From: G964020055 sp964020055
GTDB lineage: Bacteria > Pseudomonadota > Alphaproteobacteria > WRAU01 > Hepatincolaceae
Assembly (NCBI GenBank): GCA_964020055.1
Contig: OZ026533.1
Coordinates: 744,001-808,000, forward strand
Direction: 5' to 3'
Length of the DNA: 64,000 nt
Under the pieces are notes generated by a model. The model saw only the letters and a program-made list of their open reading frames with translations, was not told where the DNA came from and did not search any database. Below are positions 1 to 11,500 of the stretch, piece after piece. Position numbers and translations under genes: made by a program. Position 1 is the first letter of the stretch, and each line of letters begins with the position of its first letter.

Positions 1-3000
1 AATCTTACTTACTGCTAAATCTACCGTGTAATCATGTCCAGCTTTAGATTTACTCATATCTATTGTATTACCTTTAGCTACAATAGTACCACTTGATATT
101 GTTATTGTACTTTGTTCTGCACTATTTGGCGTTAGTCCATCTATTTGAGATGTTCCTGTAAATATATCAAAATCTCCAATATCTGGTATTTTAAAAATAT
201 CAGAACCAACTGAACTACCTTTTATTACATGCATATTGGAAAATTCTAACAACTTAGCACCTGCTATACCAGCTTGATTTTCTGACGCTAAACCACTTAG
301 CATATCGAAAATTACTCCACTTGTATAACTTGTATCTCCAAAAACTAATGTATTTCTACCTGATATCCCTCCATCTATTGACATTATAGAAGAAGCATTT
401 ATATCAACTTTGGTTACATTAAATGTTGTATCACCTTTATTTGCTATGATTTTTGATATATTACTAAATATATCTCTATTACTTCCTTCTTGGTCTTTAT
501 ATAAATAACCACCTTTGTCTGCCAATCTTAAGAAAAACGTATAACCACCACTTACTTCTGTAGATTGAATATCTCCATAATTTAATGTACTTTTATTATT
601 TCCTTCACTTTTACCTTCATATGTAGCTTGTACTTTTTCTGAACCATTAAAAGTATTGTTACCTTTACCACCTACATATGTTGTAAAACCTTCTAAACTA
701 TCTTCTCTAGAACCTCTTTGAACTTTTGATTGATCAACATTAAATACAAGATCTATTGTAACTTGCGAATAGTCTACTTTATGCTGACCTACTTTTCCTA
801 ATACCGATGTAATATTGTAGTTTATATCTGCATTATCCATTTTATAAGTATCTGTACCTGATGTACCCAGTATCTTATTGTAATTGCTAATATTGAATCT
901 ACTACCACTTACACTCTTATCTGCCATATCCATTATAATGCTTACATTAGTTGATAAATCTAATGTATTGTATTTATTCTCTCCTGAAATACCCATATCT
1001 ATTTGGGTATTAGCATAACCATTTACATATGATAAATCTAATTTTACTGTGTTTGCTACTCCAGAAGATAATGTTATTTTATTTATGTGCGAAATATAAT
1101 CTATACTTCCATTTCTTTTTGTGATTTGTATTGACGAACCTAATGGATCTTCTGTTACAGGATCGTTATTTATAAACGAAACAGTAACGCCCTCTTTCAA
1201 ACCATCGTATTTTATGTAATCTCCATTTACATCTGTTGCAGATGAATGACCACCTAAGTAATACATAGTTTTACCTGTTGATACTTGGTCATTATCATCA
1301 ATTTTCACATAAAAACCTGTGGTTTTGGCACTTGAACCTTGTAAAAGTTGGAAGTTTTTTATATAAGCTATCTTATTTGCATCTTCTTCTGTTTCGCTGC
1401 TTGCTAGTTTTACTGCTAAAGAACCACTTTGACTATGTAGTACTCCTACATAAAAATTAATTTCTTGATTTATTGTTGATAAGCTAAATCTATTTTTATC
1501 TCCTCCTCCTGCATCAACTGTGTATTTTTTATCTGTTGATGTGAAAAAATCATCATTATGACTTATGCTATCATTCAATCTTGTTAATTTTATTTCATCT
1601 ATATTTTCATAACCTGTAGATGGCAAACTTGATATAGCGTAATTTGAATTCTCAAAAGAAACTGTATCATAACCATTTCCACCTACTATTCTTGCAACTG
1701 GAGAGTTGGGATTTAATATGAATATATTTCCTCCATTTCCTCCCTTTACATCATTTGCACTTGTGAATAGATCTTGACTTGTTGAAGCTCTTGATAAACT
1801 ATTTCCTTTATCTACAGATACCCCGTAACCAGATACACCCTGTAAGGCAAAATCAAACTTTAAATATATATTCTGCGTTGTCGAATAATCTAAATTTATC
1901 TTACCTCCATCTCCTATAGAAACTGAGTAATTATGCAATACGCTACTATCTGCATTTTCCTTAAAAGTATTTACCCCTGTTGCACCTATAAAATTTGTAA
2001 AACCTGTTGTAGATGTTACATTATCTGGTAAACCCAATTGTTTTCCTGTTATTTTAGCCTGTGGATTTGAACCTGTTGTTCCCGTTACATCTATTTCTGC
2101 TTCATTATATATATTTAATGATAACTTATTTGCTTTACCAACTTCATATGTTGCATTTAATTCTCTTAAATTACCTTGGTTAGATGGTAAACCTATTGTG
2201 TTGCCTGACTGTTTTAAATTTACTATGGCGTAATTGAATACTGTTCTTGCCATCTCTAACAAAAATGTTTCTGTACTTACCGATTGGTATATATCTATTA
2301 CATTATCGTTACCTGATCCCATATCTATTTTTTGATAACCATTTAGATCATTCAAGTTGTTGAATACTAGTTTGTTAACTGCTGAATTTAACGCTATTTT
2401 TGTGAAACCTTCTATACTATCTTTAAAGGCTCCTTTTTCTATCATTCTAGCTGGCAAATTTAACGTTAGAGAATGTGGTAAAATATCGTTACCCTCTCCT
2501 GTAGCCCTATCTGTATAACTTAATGTTGAATTATAAACACCATTTAATTTTAATTCTTTATTGAATACTGATACTAAAAAAGTATCGCCTTTTCCTGTTC
2601 CTTCAAAAATATTTATGTTTTTGTAAATATCTGTAAAACTACCACCAGATTTTGATACGTTTCCTTGTACTCCATACTCATCTGTGTCTTGTATGTTTAT
2701 TATAACTCCTTGACCACCTGTACTTCTTTTATATGATAATGTATCTGCATCTCCACCTAAACCATCTATATTATTTCCTGTATCATCGCTTAAGTAAAAT
2801 ATATCATCTGCATTTGACGCTGTAATTTTACCTATTAAGTAGGCCTTATCTATTTGACCATTCGATTTCTTTATTATTACTACTGTCTGCGAATTTGTTA
2901 GATCTATTTCAACTCCGTTTTCTGTCTCGTATTTATATGATAGTTCATTATCTCCATTACCTGGTGCTACATAACCTTGATACGTTACTCCTCTTGATGA

Positions 3001-4961
3001 ACCAGATCCATAAAAAGTATCTGCTCCTCGAGTTCCATATATCTCTGTCACATTTCTTATGATATCTTGGTTTTCACCTCCTGGCTTTACAACTGTATCT
3101 GCTTGATTTCCTGCAAATGAACCTGCATAATAGGTTATACCTGTTGTTGTTATCGCTAAGTTATCGTACCTTACTGTATTTAAACCTGATGGATTAAAAT
3201 TAACTGTCACATTATAATCTAAGGAACCTAGCAAACTTCCTTTTGATGCTTGAGTAAGATTAAAAATGTTTATTGAGTTATCTGCACCTAAATATACTTT
3301 GTCATTACCTGCATTAGTTGATACAAAGGCACTTTCACCAGAGTTATATAAATTTATCAAAACTTCTTGGCCAGTTGTAAAGTTTAACGTATTATTACCA
3401 CCCATACCTCTTAGTTCTAAGCCATCATAACCTGCTGTAGTTTCTATTCTTACTGTGTTATCTCTATTATCTCTATTATCAAAAAATAAGATCTTGATAT
3501 TTTTTGCTACGTTTCTATATACTGCTCCATTTAGGTTGGTATTTACCCTTATTATACCTTCTTGGTCTAAGACCATTGCTCCACCTTCTCCCAATATATC
3601 TACATTTGGGGTTTCTAGCAATCTTAAGGTATTATTTCCTCCTCCTGTTCCATCAAAATAACCATCTGAGCTTCCTATATATGCTGTATTATTTCCAGCT
3701 TCCATATGAACTTCTACAAATCCTGTGCCTTGGTAAAAAATATCATTACCTCCACCCATATAATAGGTTGTATATGTACTTTTTCCTGCTCTTACTATAT
3801 CTGAATATTCTGTTAATCTAACTATTAATGGATCTATTTTTGTTGAAAATGTAAATGTATTTATAGCTGAAAAGTTTGCTATATCTGAACTACCATTTAC
3901 CAGTCTAAAGTCTAATACCGCCTTTGTTGATCCTGATACTAGTGTTTCTGTTTTATCATTGTAACCCTCTATTGATATCGTAGCTGCTGACATCTGAGAC
4001 GATAGCTCATCTGTATATTTTAACTTTAAATTTGCAGTTGGAGAGTTAGATGTTAAATTTATTCTGTATGCACCTGTTCCTATTCTAGTTACAACTTGAC
4101 CACTTTGTGATTCTATAGATACTCCTTCTGGTAAACCTGAAATACGTATTATCTGCAATTGCGTATCGTTATTTGGTAAACTAACTTGTATTCCTCTATA
4201 TATATCTCCTGTTTCATCTCCAATATACGTCATACCTGATGTAAGTTCTCTATAACTCTTTGTTTCTGGGTTATACTGATAACTTACATTCTCGTTACCT
4301 GGTAAAGAACCTCCTCCATGTAACATTTTTAGATAATTGCCTGTTCCTGTTTCTGCTATTCCATCGCCTTGACTTGAAGCACCATACAATCCTTCTACTG
4401 TTGGACGTACTAAATCGTACAGCAAATCATCATCACCTATTTGGTCTTGATTGTGTAACGTTTTTCCATTATATAAATAAAATGTATCGGAATTTAATTT
4501 TGATTTACTTGAATATAATAAAGTTTTTTGTTGATAAGTTAATGTGTCTGTGTTTGTAAGGGGTACTATTTCCTGATCTGGTACTTGGGTTTGCCCTACT
4601 GACTTTTCTTTTGCTTCTTTTTCTTGATTAACTGTTTCTGATGTTGCTAAATATTGACCTGATGGTTCTGAATTATCTGCCGAAGATAATCGTCTTTCTA
4701 CAACTTGAGATGTTGAACTATCTGGTACAAATACTGGTGATCTTGAAGATAGTAATTCTTGGCTATTATATACCTTATTTATGTCTTCTAATACTGGAGC
4801 ATCTGGCTCTAATAACATTAAGGCATAATTTGCTATTGTTATCTTATTTCCATTTAACATATGGATTATAAGATCTCCTCTTACTACTTCTTTTGTAAAA
4901 CCTGATATATCACCATCAATTTTTATTGTATCACCTGGACGTGAATATATTACTGAAGAAG
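1..4961. repeat. Long direct repeat, copy 1 (partner 11174-16134)
   Basis: Bases 1-4961 correspond to 11174-16134 at a constant offset of 11,173. The stretches I compared were identical apart from a T/C difference at 4557/15730. Similarity stops abruptly at 4961/16134, inside the 5' end of both giant genes. The left end of this copy lies at or beyond the window edge, so the full length is unknown. Confidence 0.95.
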
Positions 4962-5019
4962 AAATCTCTCTTGTTGATATATTTATTAATTTACCTTTAT
5001 ACTCAATAAATTTAGGCAT
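1..5019 (-). CDS. Giant RTX-like secreted protein, N-terminal part (cut by left window edge)
   Basis: The reading frame is open on the minus strand from the start near 5019 to the left edge, giving 1,673 codons of a longer protein. Apart from its first 20 codons it matches, nearly base for base, the start of the neighbouring giant gene at 5522-16192. The start at 5019 (MPKFIEYKGK) is preferred over an ATG at 5031: it has a GGAA seven bases upstream, and its first 30 residues align without a gap to MAKIVQYIGK of the neighbour. The protein has a BapA-prefix-like N-terminus, an Ig-like segment with an ISGLPEGVSI stretch, then degenerate glycine/aspartate repeats such as MGGGNDIF and GGNGYDTVSF. 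No Sec signal peptide is visible, as expected for a type I secretion substrate. The role as secreted adhesin or toxin is inferred. One substitution in the shared block changes an Ala codon in the neighbour to Thr here (base 4557). Confidence 0.85.
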   Translation of the reverse strand, partial: MPKFIEYKGKLINISTREISSSVIYSRPGDTIKIDGDISGFTKEVVRGDLIIHMLNGNKITIANYALMLLEPDAPVLEDINKVYNSQELLSSRSPVFVPDSSTSQVVERRLSSADNSEPSGQYLATSETVNQEKEAKEKSVGQTQVPDQEIVPLTNTDTLTYQQKTLLYSSKSKLNSDTFYLYNGKTLHNQDQIGDDDLLYDLVRPTVEGLYGASSQGDGIAETGTGNYLKMLHGGGSLPGNENVSYQYNPETKSYRELTSGMTYIGDETGDIYRGIQVSLPNNDTQLQIIRISGLPEGVSIESQSGQVVTRIGTGAYRINLTSNSPTANLKLKYTDELSSQMSAATISIEGYNDKTETLVSGSTKAVLDFRLVNGSSDIANFSAINTFTFSTKIDPLIVRLTEYSDIVRAGKSTYTTYYMGGGNDIFYQGTGFVEVHMEAGNNTAYIGSSDGYFDGTGGGNNTLRLLETPNVDILGEGGAMVLDQEGIIRVNTNLNGAVYRNVAKNIKILFFDNRDNRDNTVRIETTAGYDGLELRGMGGNNTLNFTTGQEVLINLYNSGESAFVSTNAGNDKVYLGADNSINIFNLTQASKGSLLGSLDYNVTVNFNPSGLNTVRYDNLAITTTGITYYAGSFAGNQADTVVKPGGENQDIIRNVTEIYGTRGADTFYGSGSSRGVTYQGYVAPGNGDNELSYKYETENGVEIDLTNSQTVVIIKKSNGQIDKAYLIGKITASNADDIFYLSDDTGNNIDGLGGDADTLSYKRSTGGQGVIINIQDTDEYGVQGNVSKSGGSFTDIYKNINIFEGTGKGDTFLVSVFNKELKLNGVYNSTLSYTDRATGEGNDILPHSLTLNLPARMIEKGAFKDSIEGFTKIALNSAVNKLVFNNLNDLNGYQKIDMGSGNDNVIDIYQSVSTETFLLEMARTVFNYAIVNLKQSGNTIGLPSNQGNLRELNATYEVGKANKLSLNIYNEAEIDVTGTTGSNPQAKITGKQLGLPDNVTSTTGFTNFIGATGVNTFKENADSSVLHNYSVSIGDGGKINLDYSTTQNIYLKFDFALQGVSGYGVSVDKGNSLSRASTSQDLFTSANDVKGGNGGNIFILNPNSPVARIVGGNGYDTVSFENSNYAISSLPSTGYENIDEIKLTRLNDSISHNDDFFTSTDKKYTVDAGGGDKNRFSLSTINQEINFYVGVLHSQSGSLAVKLASSETEEDANKIAYIKNFQLLQGSSAKTTGFYVKIDDNDQVSTGKTMYYLGGHSSATDVNGDYIKYDGLKEGVTVSFINNDPVTEDPLGSSIQITKRNGSIDYISHINKITLSSGVANTVKLDLSYVNGYANTQIDMGISGENKYNTLDLSTNVSIIMDMADKSVSGSRFNISNYNKILGTSGTDTYKMDNADINYNITSVLGKVGQHKVDYSQVTIDLVFNVDQSKVQRGSREDSLEGFTTYVGGKGNNTFNGSEKVQATYEGKSEGNNKSTLNYGDIQSTEVSGGYTFFLRLADKGGYLYKDQEGSNRDIFSNISKIIANKGDTTFNVTKVDINASSIMSIDGGISGRNTLVFGDTSYTSGVIFDMLSGLASENQAGIAGAKLLEFSNMHVIKGSSVGSDIFKIPDIGDFDIFTGTSQIDGLTPNSAEQSTITISSGTIVAKGNTIDMSKSKAGHDYTVDLAVSKI

Positions 5020-5145
5020 AATTGTTTCCATATTGAATTTGAACTTCTAGAAATGATAAAATTTATTTTTATACTAATCTATCATATAATATATGCTATT
5101 AGATGAAAAATTATAATGATAGTTAAGCATAATTAATTATTTTAC

Positions 5146-5159
5146 AGCAATTTTATGCT
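5146..5159. promoter_or_regulatory. Weak variant of the inverted repeat found upstream of the giant genes
   Basis: AGCAATTTTATGCT lies 127-140 bases upstream of the preferred start at 5019. It resembles the stronger inverted repeats (AAGCAAT, 3 bases, ATTGCTT) at the same distance upstream of the two other giant genes. One half-site is degraded and the spacer is one base shorter, so this copy is the least certain. It could be an operator; no regulator is known. Confidence 0.35.
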
Positions 5160-5184
5160 ACAATTTATATGGACTTAAAATTAT

Positions 5185-5493
5185 ATGAGCTTTTTTTCGT
5201 TAAATAAAGATAAGATAAATACTTTTGATAAAATATTAGAAAAAAGAGGTTTTGGTAATAAATATATAAATATAATTACTAAATGGGATTTGATTATAAA
5301 AAAAGATTATTTGCAATATACATATCCTGTAAAAATTAAGTGGAACAACAAAAATCAAGGAGATCTTCATATAAAGCTGTCTTCTTCTAAACTGAAGAAC
5401 TCTTTAATTCATGATAGCAACTTAATTATCAATAATATCAAACAAATTTTAATGATAGATAATATAGTAAAAATTACTATATTATCTAATTAG
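5185..5493 (+). CDS. DciA/DUF721-like protein
   Basis: This encodes 102 residues, and I read it as a DUF721/DciA-type protein. The order of features fits that family: an N-terminal helix ending in KRGFGN, a conserved tryptophan in ITKWDLIIKKDYLQYTYPVKI (where family members have W..ivG....t.P), then NNKNQGDLHIKLSSS, a hydrophobic helix with LIINNIKQIL, and a final strand IVKITILSN. DciA proteins help load the replicative helicase DnaB in most bacteria; whether this one does so is inferred. The gene lies between two giant minus-strand genes and converges on the second with only 28 bases between stop codons. No strong ribosome binding site is visible before the ATG. The protein is short and lysine/isoleucine-rich, consistent with an AT-rich genome. 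Confidence 0.6.
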   Translation: MSFFSLNKDKINTFDKILEKRGFGNKYINIITKWDLIIKKDYLQYTYPVKIKWNNKNQGDLHIKLSSSKLKNSLIHDSNLIINNIKQILMIDNIVKITILSN

Positions 5494-5521
5494 TATTTTT
5501 TTAATATATTTATAATTAAAT

Positions 5522-8500
5522 TTAATGTTTTACTTCCTTATGTATATTAGCATCAGTATAATCAGCAAGATACGATGCATCTTCATTTGGCTTATCAGTT
5601 GCTTCATCATTTATCATTTGTTCTGCATCTTGTTTTAATAAATCATACATATTTTGGAAACCTTCCCAATGATTTATTTCATCTGCTGTATCTTTGTCTT
5701 CTTTATGAGCTAATTTTAAAATTTCTGAAGCATTTACTTCATTTTTTCTATCTGTTTCATCGGAAGATAAAGCATTCTTAGCTCTAGAGCCTGAAGCTGG
5801 CATTATACTTCTAAATGAAGGTTGTGAGTTCCCCTCTTCAGAATTAAGCTCTTGCTGGTTAACTTCTATATTGGAAGGCACATTTTCAGTTGCTGCATCT
5901 TCATCTTGTGAAGAACCTTGTTGAGAATTTGTTTCATCTTGATGATCTTCTACATTTGAAGGTTCATTTTCATTTGCTGCATCTTCATCTTGTGAAGAAC
6001 CTTGTTCAGAATTTGTTTCATCTTGCTGATCTTCTACATTTGAAGGGGCGTTTTCATTTGCTGCATCATTATTTTGTGAAGAGCCTTGTTGAGAATTTGA
6101 TTCTTCTTGGTGCTCTGCTACATTTGAAGCTTCATTTTCATTTGCTGCATCTTCATTTTGTGAAGAACCTTGTTGAGAATTTGATTCTTCTTGGTGATCT
6201 GCTACATTTGAAGGGGAGTTTTCATTTGCAGCATTTTCATTTCCAGAATGTCTTTCTGCATCTCTTTCTGCTTGTAGCATTGCTTCATAATGAAGCAATT
6301 GTGCTTCACTCATCAATGTTCTCATTTGTCTTGGCTCTAAACTACCTGAACCTGTATTGTCTATGTCTCCAATATTTGAATTAATATCGATCTTATAAGA
6401 AGACATAGCTATGGTGAATGATTTACCTGTTTGCACTGTATTACCATATCCATCTTTTGTAATTTCCTTTAACGTAAAGGTATAAAAGCTGTAAGTTATA
6501 CTATAATTTTTGTCACCATTAGCGTCATTTTGTGAAAAAACATTTATAATAGCATTAAATCCTGCTGTATATGCTAAACCATCTACACTAATAGTAAGAG
6601 ATTTTCCATTTAGTTTATCAAAATTATAATAATACCCTAAATTTATATTATAAGTTTTAGCCATACTTAATGAAATTCCGTAAGAATTTATTATAGTTAT
6701 AGGGGTATTCTTAGGGTCAGAGTTAGATCCTGCTTGTAATGTATACGCCAAACCACCAGCGCCTATATCATCGTTGAATATGTTAAAATCCATTGTATCG
6801 ACTTTTTGTGACCCTGTATTTTTGTGATTAACTGTATTTCTCCATTGTCCAGTTCTAGTTCCAAAGCTACTTGGGGCATCTTTTGAAATACCTTGAATGG
6901 TTATTAATATACTTTGTGATCTTTGTATTGTATTATCCAATAAATTTATAAATGTATTTAAACCAGTTTCTGATTGCAAAGATTGAGCATCTAACACTAT
7001 ATTACTGAAATTTTCATAAACATTCTTTCTGAAAAAATCTCCTACCATAGCAAAATTACCAATTCCTCCTACACCACCTGCACTTGTAGCAGCATAAGAT
7101 ATATAAGCTGGAGAAGTATTTAAATAAGTTTTATTCAAAAAACCTAACAACTTGAATGATGTATTAACCCCCCCATTAAGAGAATATTCATAAGCTAAAG
7201 TAACTTGGTCTGGTATCGTAGAACCATCTAAAAAATTCATATCTGCATACATACCATCTAGTGTTAATTTTGCAGAAGCAGATTGCTGATTTATAAGCTT
7301 CATTGTTCCATAATATTGACTATATTGTTTAGCTAAAAGCAATGTGTTTGCTGTTTTCCCATAACCAAAACCAAGTGTGTTTCCTGCTTTTAAAGTCAAA
7401 GACAAATTATCTCCTTTGACATAAATAGCATATAAATTTTGATATGAACTTTGTTCTGATATACTTTTTGACAAGAATACTTCTGACGAATAGTCTGAGA
7501 TTCCCAAACTAATATAATATTTTCCACTATCAAATAAAGCTTTAGCTGCATTTACATAACTATCTGTCCAGGTACCATTCACATAGTATTCTGGAGTCAT
7601 TAAAACTTTAGCATAATTATAAATAATATTATTTCCTGAACTGTCTCTTTCACCAATGTTTTTAGTTAATACTAAACCACCAGCCATGTCTGTTTTACCA
7701 TCACCCATTGTAAGACTTAAAGTCTCAGAGTTATATGGTCGAGCTATAATTGCCATAACATTGTTATTAAAATCATTAAAACCATCTGGAGCTACTGTGA
7801 AAGTTGCTCTATTGGCATTGCTATATAAAAGAATATTAAAATTTTGATAACCAGGATATATACCTTGCGACTTTTTAGCAAAGTTTGTTCCTGCTGGATT
7901 GGTTACATTAAATATGAATATACTGTCTGCTGTTTTAGAACCAAAAATTCCCTTACCATTTGAATATAAAGTAGAGGTCATTTCTACAAAAGTTGTTATA
8001 TCTGGTAAATATATATAAGAATCATTAACTGCTGATAAAGTTAAAAAATAATTAGAACTATTATTAAATTTTAAACCTACTTCTTGAGCACCTTGAGATG
8101 TACTAACTAAATATAATACATCATTTGAATTATCAGATTGTATACCTCTGAAATCAATCCTTGCACCAAAAAGTTTAGAAATAGAACCAGAATATACGTT
8201 GTTCATTTTTATATAAGTATGCTGAGAAGCATTGGAAGCTGCTATATAACTTGCTACATCTCCATAAAAGTTTATAGTATTTAGTGTTGTTGCATTTGTT
8301 TGTGCTTTGTTAGCTGTTAAATCTAAAATAGATATGTTTTTTATACCTGTAATAGATGTATTACCATAAACACCACTTTGTGCATCCATTAAACCACTAC
8401 TATTCATTTGCACGTTAAATGTCGCAATAGCACTTCCCGCTATAGCTAGAGTATTTTTGTGATTCACATTAAAGTTTATGTTATTTAGTGTACTTGTATT

Positions 8501-11500
8501 ATTAGTATTCAAAGTTACAGTTACATTTCTTGAAGTATTGATAGAGCTTGCAAAATCTAAAATACTGATTTGTTCTACTGTTGATTGTCTAATTGATCCT
8601 GATACTTGAAACTGCAATACATATGTAGAACTGTTATATGTTATGTTTGTTGGATTTATAGCATCTGTATCTATTTTAGCTATATTAGTACCATTACCTA
8701 TAATTTTTATTGTTGGTATAGATTGAATATCTATATATCCACCAAATTTAACTGTTTGAAAACCACTTAATCTTGTTGCTGTAGATGATAAGTCTCCTTC
8801 AGGTGGTAAACTTCCCCCTGCTTGTAAACTTCTATCTATTCCATAACCTGAACTTGTTATTATTAATGACCCCAATGTTCCTTGGTAATTTAACATATCA
8901 AATATAGCATTACCATTACCCTGACTTGTTATTTTAGAGAATATTTGTGTTGTTTCTGATACTTTCATGCTGCCACTTACAACTAAACTCGAATGTGGTA
9001 AATTTGATAATGTTATTTTTGTTCTACCTAACGTTATTCCCTCATTTTTTAGCTCTATATCTTCATTTATTGCAGCTAAAAGTAAATTATAAAAGCCATT
9101 ACCCAAAGCTATTGTACTATCATGAGTTGTTGAACCTTTATCTTTAAATTCTAAATCAACTTTTGAATATATATTTGATGCATTTCCTGCTGTTAAGTTC
9201 ATATAACCTGCATTTTTTACAGATAAATATTTAGTATCCTTATCTCTTAAAATTGCATTTTCATATACAAAACTTTTATTCTCAGGTGATTTTATATCTG
9301 TTATAAATGCTGCTCCACTACCATCTGCATGGACTATAGTTGAAAAATCTATTGCCAATGGACGGTTGTTATAAAAACTACTTTGATTTGTTGCGTTAAA
9401 ATTATTTAATATAAATGTCACTTCACCATTAGAATTATTACCCTTAAAGTTCAACGTTTGGAATTTTTGTAAAGATATTGAGTAATTTCCACTATTTGCT
9501 GCTCCTGTAAGATTTGCACTTAAATTAGCATAATCATAAGATAACGTACTTATACTTTGTTTACTATTTCCTGAACTATCTTTATCTGAAAAATTAAATA
9601 TATTATTACCTACATCTCCATCTAAGCCCATAGCTAAAGAACCCGCTACAAATGATACAGTATCATCACTATTTGATAATTTGAAATTTTGGAAACTTTT
9701 TATGTTAAATCTTGTATCATTAATAGTCCCTGCTCCTTCATTTTCAAATTTTATAGTAAGTCCTTCAGAACTATTGATACGTAATGTATTAGTCCCCCCT
9801 TTTCCATCTAATAGAGAATTTTGATGTGAGGCAAAATAAGATAAATCTACAATAAATGTATCATTTAAATTTGAACCTTCATAACCATCTATTCCTGTTA
9901 AGCTATCTTGCAATGTCGCTTGATCGTTTATACTTTCATGAGTTACACCATCTTTAAATATTTTGGTCTGACTGTTTGTTATTATGAATGTTAAACCAAC
10001 CAATGAACCTGAATAACCTACTGTATTACCTGATCCTCCAGCTTCTATATTATAAGATCTAGAATTTGATAAACCCAAGAATTTATTATTCCCATGATTA
10101 GTTCCTTTGATCTCTGATATATTTGAAAAATGATCTTTTATACTATCATTTCCTGTTAAATAAACTTCTGAACGACCAAAATCTACTGTAACCCCTCCAG
10201 ATGATAAATTCTCATAACTCAATTTATCTGCATCTGAGTAGCCATAAAAATTATGCCCTTTTAATGCAGATTTAAAATTACTTGTTATTGCTGAATTACC
10301 TAATAAAAATTTAACTCCATCACCTATTATATTATAAGTTACTTCTCCAACTTGGGCTGTTGCTCCTCCAGATGAGGTTATACTTTCTGTATAATCCACA
10401 TTCGCACCTGAAAAACTTACTGTTTTGCTACCACCATTACTTGCATCTATTGTAACTTCTGTAATATTGGCACTTCCTGCTACTTTGTTTGCTAAATAAA
10501 GACTATCTTCTGTATTTCCTAATGTGATTTTTGAAATATTCTCTATTTTATTTTGTATGTATAAACCATCTGTTCTATTTCTTTCTACAACTCCACCTGA
10601 TATATCTAAAGATAGTTTACCTGTTGTATAATCTTTATAACCAATCTCATTTTTTCTTCCACCTGAGAAACTTATTGAATTTTTCTCATTCCCTAAATTG
10701 ATTACATTGTCACTATCTTTATCAAAGGCAATATTTTGAAAGTTAGTTATTTCATCATAAGTACTACCTCTATTAACTTTTAACCAACCTTCTCTTGCTG
10801 CTATAACATCAATTGTAACTCCACTAAAGCCTTTATAAGTTATTGTATCTTCACCTTCACCACCATCAACTGAAATCCCTAAACTAGCATTTTGCTCCGC
10901 AGATACTTCTATTTCATCGTTATAATCTGACAATCTATAGGTTTTGAAATTTGTTATCTCTAAACTTTGAGCTCCCACTTGTAAATTACTTATATTTCCT
11001 GTTATTGGAGATAAAGCATTTTTGAAAGATATAGTGTTACTACCGCCTCCTCCATCAACTTTTCTTACTGTACTTGTAGATGCTCCTAAAATTAATGTAT
11101 CATCACCTTCTCCAAGTAATATTGTTTGGATATTATTATAACTTAAAGATTTATCACTGTTTTCTGTTAACATAATCTTACTTACTGCTAAATCTACCGT
11201 GTAATCATGTCCAGCTTTAGATTTACTCATATCTATTGTATTACCTTTAGCTACAATAGTACCACTTGATATTGTTATTGTACTTTGTTCTGCACTATTT
11301 GGCGTTAGTCCATCTATTTGAGATGTTCCTGTAAATATATCAAAATCTCCAATATCTGGTATTTTAAAAATATCAGAACCAACTGAACTACCTTTTATTA
11401 CATGCATATTGGAAAATTCTAACAACTTAGCACCTGCTATACCAGCTTGATTTTCTGACGCTAAACCACTTAGCATATCGAAAATTACTCCACTTGTATA

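Noticed and set aside
5821..6242. CRISPR-like array
   Set aside because: The 84-base units are contiguous, in frame and coding, with no spacer and repeat structure.
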